From JBEKYD01 sp049509915 (lineage in GTDB: Bacteria; Acidobacteriota; Terriglobia; Bryobacterales; Bryobacteraceae), in assembly GCA_049509915.1 (NCBI GenBank), contig JBEKZL010000234.1, forward strand, positions 1-15,392: a stretch of DNA of 15,392 nucleotides. The letters are read 5' to 3'. A program made the translations under genes and the position numbers. This document shows positions 13,126 to 15,392 of this stretch, piece after piece. Position 1 is the stretch's first letter. Each line of letters begins with the position of its first letter. Below the pieces are notes generated by a model, which was given only the letters and a program-made list of their open reading frames with translations, ran no database searches and was not told the DNA's origin.

Positions 13126-14303
13126 GGCCCACATCGCGTCGAAGAAGCCGAAGCCACTCTACCGGCGGCCCTCCAACTCGGCAATCTGGGACCGGAACTG
13201 GCGCTGGTGCTGGAGGAGGCGCCGGTGTCGGAGCTGGACCGCACCCTCGAGATCTTGGCCGATGCCATGCCACCGGCCACGGCTTCCACAGAGCATAAGG
13301 GGTTGTCCGCGGCCGTCACTCGCGCGCGCCGGTTGCGGACGCATGGAATCGGCGGCGAGACCCTCACCATCATGCGGGAGGTCATCGATAAGGCGCTCGA
13401 CCGCAGTCATCGGCGGCTGCGCATCGTCAGCTATGTTCTGACAGCAGCGCTGGTCACAGTGACCGGACTCGGCATCTGGAGGATTGCCGCGCTCAACCGG
13501 CAGAAGCACGAAATCGACGGTCACATCCAACAGTTGGAAGCGCAGTTGCAGCAAGCCGGCGGCGGCGCCGACGTCGACAACTTGTTGTCCCGGCTGGACA
13601 GTTACCAGGATCTCGGCGAGGCACTGCAGCAGAGCCTGCTCTACCGGATCGGCCCGCACGAGGAGGGCGCCTTCGTCACCCGGGAGATGCGAGCCGTCAT
13701 GACGGATCTCGGGGCCGAGGTCTATAGCATTCCGCCGGAGTTCATGAACCAGGTGAAACACTATATCGCCGACGACGAAGGGCCGAATCGCGCCCTCATC
13801 GAACGGGCCTTCCGGAACGATGGCGAGCAGCTCCGGACCATGCGCCATATCCTGACGGAAGAACACCTGCCGCCAGATCTGGCATATGTTCCGATCGTCG
13901 AATCGGCGCTCCAGTAAGGGCAGACCAGCGCGGCGGGCGCGGCAGGGCCGTGGCAGATGACCGCCGTCACCGCCCGCGCTTATGGGCTGCGCGTGGATAG
14001 CCAAGTGGATGAACGCGAAGACCGGGTTAAATCGACCGTCGCCGCCGCGAAGTATCTGCGTGACCTGATCCTGGATTTCGGCACCGGAAGCTCCGTCATG
14101 CTGGCGCTGGCTGCCTATAACAGCGGAGCGGCCGCGGTGAAACAGGCCGTGGTGCGCAACGTGAGCGACCCATCAAACAGCGCAATTTCTGGTATCTGTA
14201 TCGGAGGAAGGCGCTCCCGCTGGAGACCCGGGAATATGTGCCGAAAGTATTCGCCGCCATCCTGATCGGACGGGCGCCCGAGCAGTTCGGATTCTCCAAA
14301 TAG
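13126..14303 (+). pseudogene. Broken membrane-anchored lytic transglycosylase (SLT domain), 5'-truncated
   Basis: The frame enters without a natural start. A TM helix (LRIVSYVLTAALVTVTGLGI) and a coiled-coil-like segment (QKHEIDGHIQQLEAQLQQ) lead into a transglycosylase domain: PPDLAYVPIVESALQ with the catalytic Glu codon at 13900-13902, then TAA at 13915-13917. The same frame continues after the stop with SAAGAAGPWQ, TARAYGLRV, STVAAAKYLRDL and LALAAYNSG, the remaining SLT motifs. Near 14170 the frame shifts, as by a 1-nt deletion, and continues as NFWYLYRRKALPLETREYVP to TAG 14301-14303. Functional relatives cut peptidoglycan between MurNAc and GlcNAc. With truncation, stop and frameshift the copy is almost certainly dead. 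The first 236-residue piece could still be made as a membrane stub from GTG 13207. Confidence 0.82.
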
Positions 14304-14366
14304 CGTTCTACTTCAGCTTCTGTACGTCGTCTTCGGGAGACGCGGAAGCGTTGTAAGTCGCATAGA

Positions 14367-14396
14367 GGGTAGGGGCGCTGGGGTAGGGGCTTGGGG
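14367..14396 (+). other. G-quadruplex motif at the edge of the right direct repeat
   Basis: Five G-runs (GGG, then four GGGG) separated by TA, CGCT, TA and CTT fit the canonical G4 pattern with short loops. The left repeat copy has a broken version because of one A substitution. It lies in the 298-nt gap 14304-14601, which otherwise holds the right direct repeat and the leader of the epimerase gene. Confidence 0.5.
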
Positions 14397-14482
14397 TTGC
14401 GGCCCTGTCAACGGCTCCCCTCCCGGTGAGTAAATCGGCAACCGCAAGCCCCCGAACGCCCGCTATTTCCGAGCGGGGCGTC
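14374..14482. repeat. Direct repeat, right copy (109 bp)
   Basis: Matches 10905-11017 in the same orientation, including the last hldA codons GGCGCTGGGGTAG although no hldA gene precedes it here. The hairpin GGCTTGGGGTTGC / GCAACCGCAAGCC (14388-14400 and 14438-14450) is conserved, and CCCGCT / AGCGGG (14459-14464 and 14472-14477) forms a second stem. Confidence 0.8.
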
Positions 14483-14601
14483 ACTCGTCCTGAGATTGCC
14501 GATTCCGCGTGCTGCGCTAGAACTCAGTGAGTCAGCTATCGTCGTACCATGTTCATAGCGACGATTTGGTCATTAAGCGATGGAGTTGAGAGGAGCGGAC
14601 G

Positions 14602-15392
14602 ATGCGTGTTTTTGTCGCAGGGGCGAGCGGAGCGATTGGCGAACCGTTGATTGCGGAGTTATTGGAGCGTGGACACTCTGTGGTGGGGATGACAACCAGC
14701 GAGGCGCGGTCGAAATATCTGGAGGGCCAGGGTGCCGAGGCGGCGATCGTGGACGCCTTCGATGCGCCGGCCGTGGGGGCTGCGCTGCGGCGGTCGAAAG
14801 CGGAGGTGGTAATCGACGAATTGACGTCGCTGCCGAAGGCCCCGAGCGATATGCCGAAATACGCCGCGGGCGATAGGAAGCTAAGGATTGAGGGTGGAGG
14901 GAATTTGTTTCGCGCGGCGCTTGCGAGCGGTGTGCGGCGGTATCTACAGCAGTCGAGCGGGTTCTTCTTGAAGGCAGTGGCCGGGACGCTGGCGGACGAG
15001 TCGTCCCCGTTGGATGTTAATGCGAGCCCGAGTGTGGCAGCAAGTGCGCGGACATATACGGAACTGGAGGCGCGGTTGTTCAGTTCCAATGCTATTGAGG
15101 GTGTGGCATTGCGATACGGATTCTTCTATGGGCCCAAGACGTGGTATTACCCCGGCGCGGCGGCGGCGGACATGGTAATGCGCCAACAGAATGCGGTGGT
15201 GGGCAAGGGCGAAGGCGTGTCGTCGTTTGTGCATATCCATGATGCCGCGATCGCAACGGTGGCGCTGCTAGCGGCGCAGCCGGGAGTGTACAACCTGGTG
15301 GATGACGACCCTTCGCCGCAGACCGTGTGGCTGCCGGCGTTTGCTAAGTTTGTGGGTGCTCCAGCGCCCCCGCACATGAGCGAGGCGGAAGT
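14602..15392 (+). CDS. NAD(P)-dependent epimerase/dehydratase (extended/atypical SDR), 3' end outside window
   Basis: Start ATG 14602 is preceded by GAGAGGAG with 6 nt spacing, a strong ribosome site. The frame is open to the window end (263 residues seen). The Rossmann fingerprint is GASGAIG (7-13). RYLQQSSGFF (113-122) carries the active-site Ser region. The catalytic-Tyr position is Y152 in ARTYTELEARL, but four residues on there is Glu156 rather than the Lys of a classical YxxxK, as in some atypical SDRs. RYGFFYGPKTW (171-181) and FVHIHDAAIA (209-218) are standard for sugar-nucleotide epimerase-like and NmrA-like members. The substrate is unknown. By eye the gene is less GC-rich in third positions than the operon genes. 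It lies just outside the right repeat. Confidence 0.85.
   Translation, partial: MRVFVAGASGAIGEPLIAELLERGHSVVGMTTSEARSKYLEGQGAEAAIVDAFDAPAVGAALRRSKAEVVIDELTSLPKAPSDMPKYAAGDRKLRIEGGGNLFRAALASGVRRYLQQSSGFFLKAVAGTLADESSPLDVNASPSVAASARTYTELEARLFSSNAIEGVALRYGFFYGPKTWYYPGAAAADMVMRQQNAVVGKGEGVSSFVHIHDAAIATVALLAAQPGVYNLVDDDPSPQTVWLPAFAKFVGAPAPPHMSEAE

Noticed and set aside
12893..13126. 77-codon plus-strand ORF covering the hldA fragment
   Set aside because: Begins antisense to the RHH gene and continues through the fragment; composition is Arg/Ser-rich with no recognised family. It could be a repeat-derived frame, but evidence is insufficient.
10905..14482. CRISPR array or tandem repeats
   Set aside because: Only two copies of the long repeat 3.5 kb apart; no regularly spaced short repeats are present anywhere in the window.
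14580..14876. 98-codon plus-strand frame starting at ATG 14580
   Set aside because: Out of frame with the epimerase, whose ATG 14602 has a strong ribosome site and clear Rossmann motifs.

Overview
The window is high-GC bacterial chromosomal DNA with tightly packed genes. It looks like an acidobacterium, probably of the Solibacter/Bryobacter type. The basis is the combination of a Tat-exported Gfo/Idh/MocA oxidoreductase coupled to a DUF1080 protein, a TIGR03790-type secreted protein, many small toxin-antitoxin pairs, and abundant intergenic palindromes. The taxon is an inference from gene content, not from a marker gene.

Layout. (1) 1-1283: two toxin-antitoxin modules back to back. A PIN (VapC-like) toxin with a small antitoxin is on the minus strand, running off the left edge. 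A TacA (DUF1778) / TacT (GNAT) pair is on the plus strand. (2) 1304-1967: a compact group II intron with no reverse transcriptase, recognised from its GTGCG 5' end, domain V hairpin and exon-binding match. It sits exactly at the start of the next gene. (3) 1966-5801: a three-gene plus-strand operon: a Tat-secreted TIM-barrel (glycosidase-like) protein, a uroporphyrinogen-decarboxylase-fold protein without the usual Zn ligands, and an ACS-type MFS transporter whose best start codon is a non-canonical ATC. (4) 5830-6086: a 257-bp element bounded by near-perfect 36-bp inverted repeats. (5) 6129-8149: a Tat-exported Gfo/Idh/MocA oxidoreductase overlapping a DUF1080 secreted protein, plausibly acting together on sugars in the periplasm. 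(6) 8215-10917: a zinc-ribbon/PspC membrane protein, a TIGR03790-like secreted protein whose apparent N-terminus contains a 70-bp palindromic repeat, a 25-bp inverted-repeat element, and an HldA/RfaE1-like heptose kinase.

(7) 10905-14482: an accessory segment flanked by two related direct repeats of about 110 bp. The left repeat overlaps the 3' end of hldA. Inside are a stand-alone SIR2-domain protein of the anti-phage NADase type with an atypical, less GC-rich look, a minus-strand ribbon-helix-helix protein plus an overlapping 81-residue partner (a toxin-antitoxin-like pair), a stray 28-nt fragment of hldA, and a 5'-truncated, stop- and frameshift-bearing lytic transglycosylase pseudogene. 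This is the best candidate for a small defence or mobile island. (8) 14602-15392: a NAD(P)-dependent epimerase/dehydratase that runs off the right edge. No tRNA, rRNA or CRISPR array was seen.
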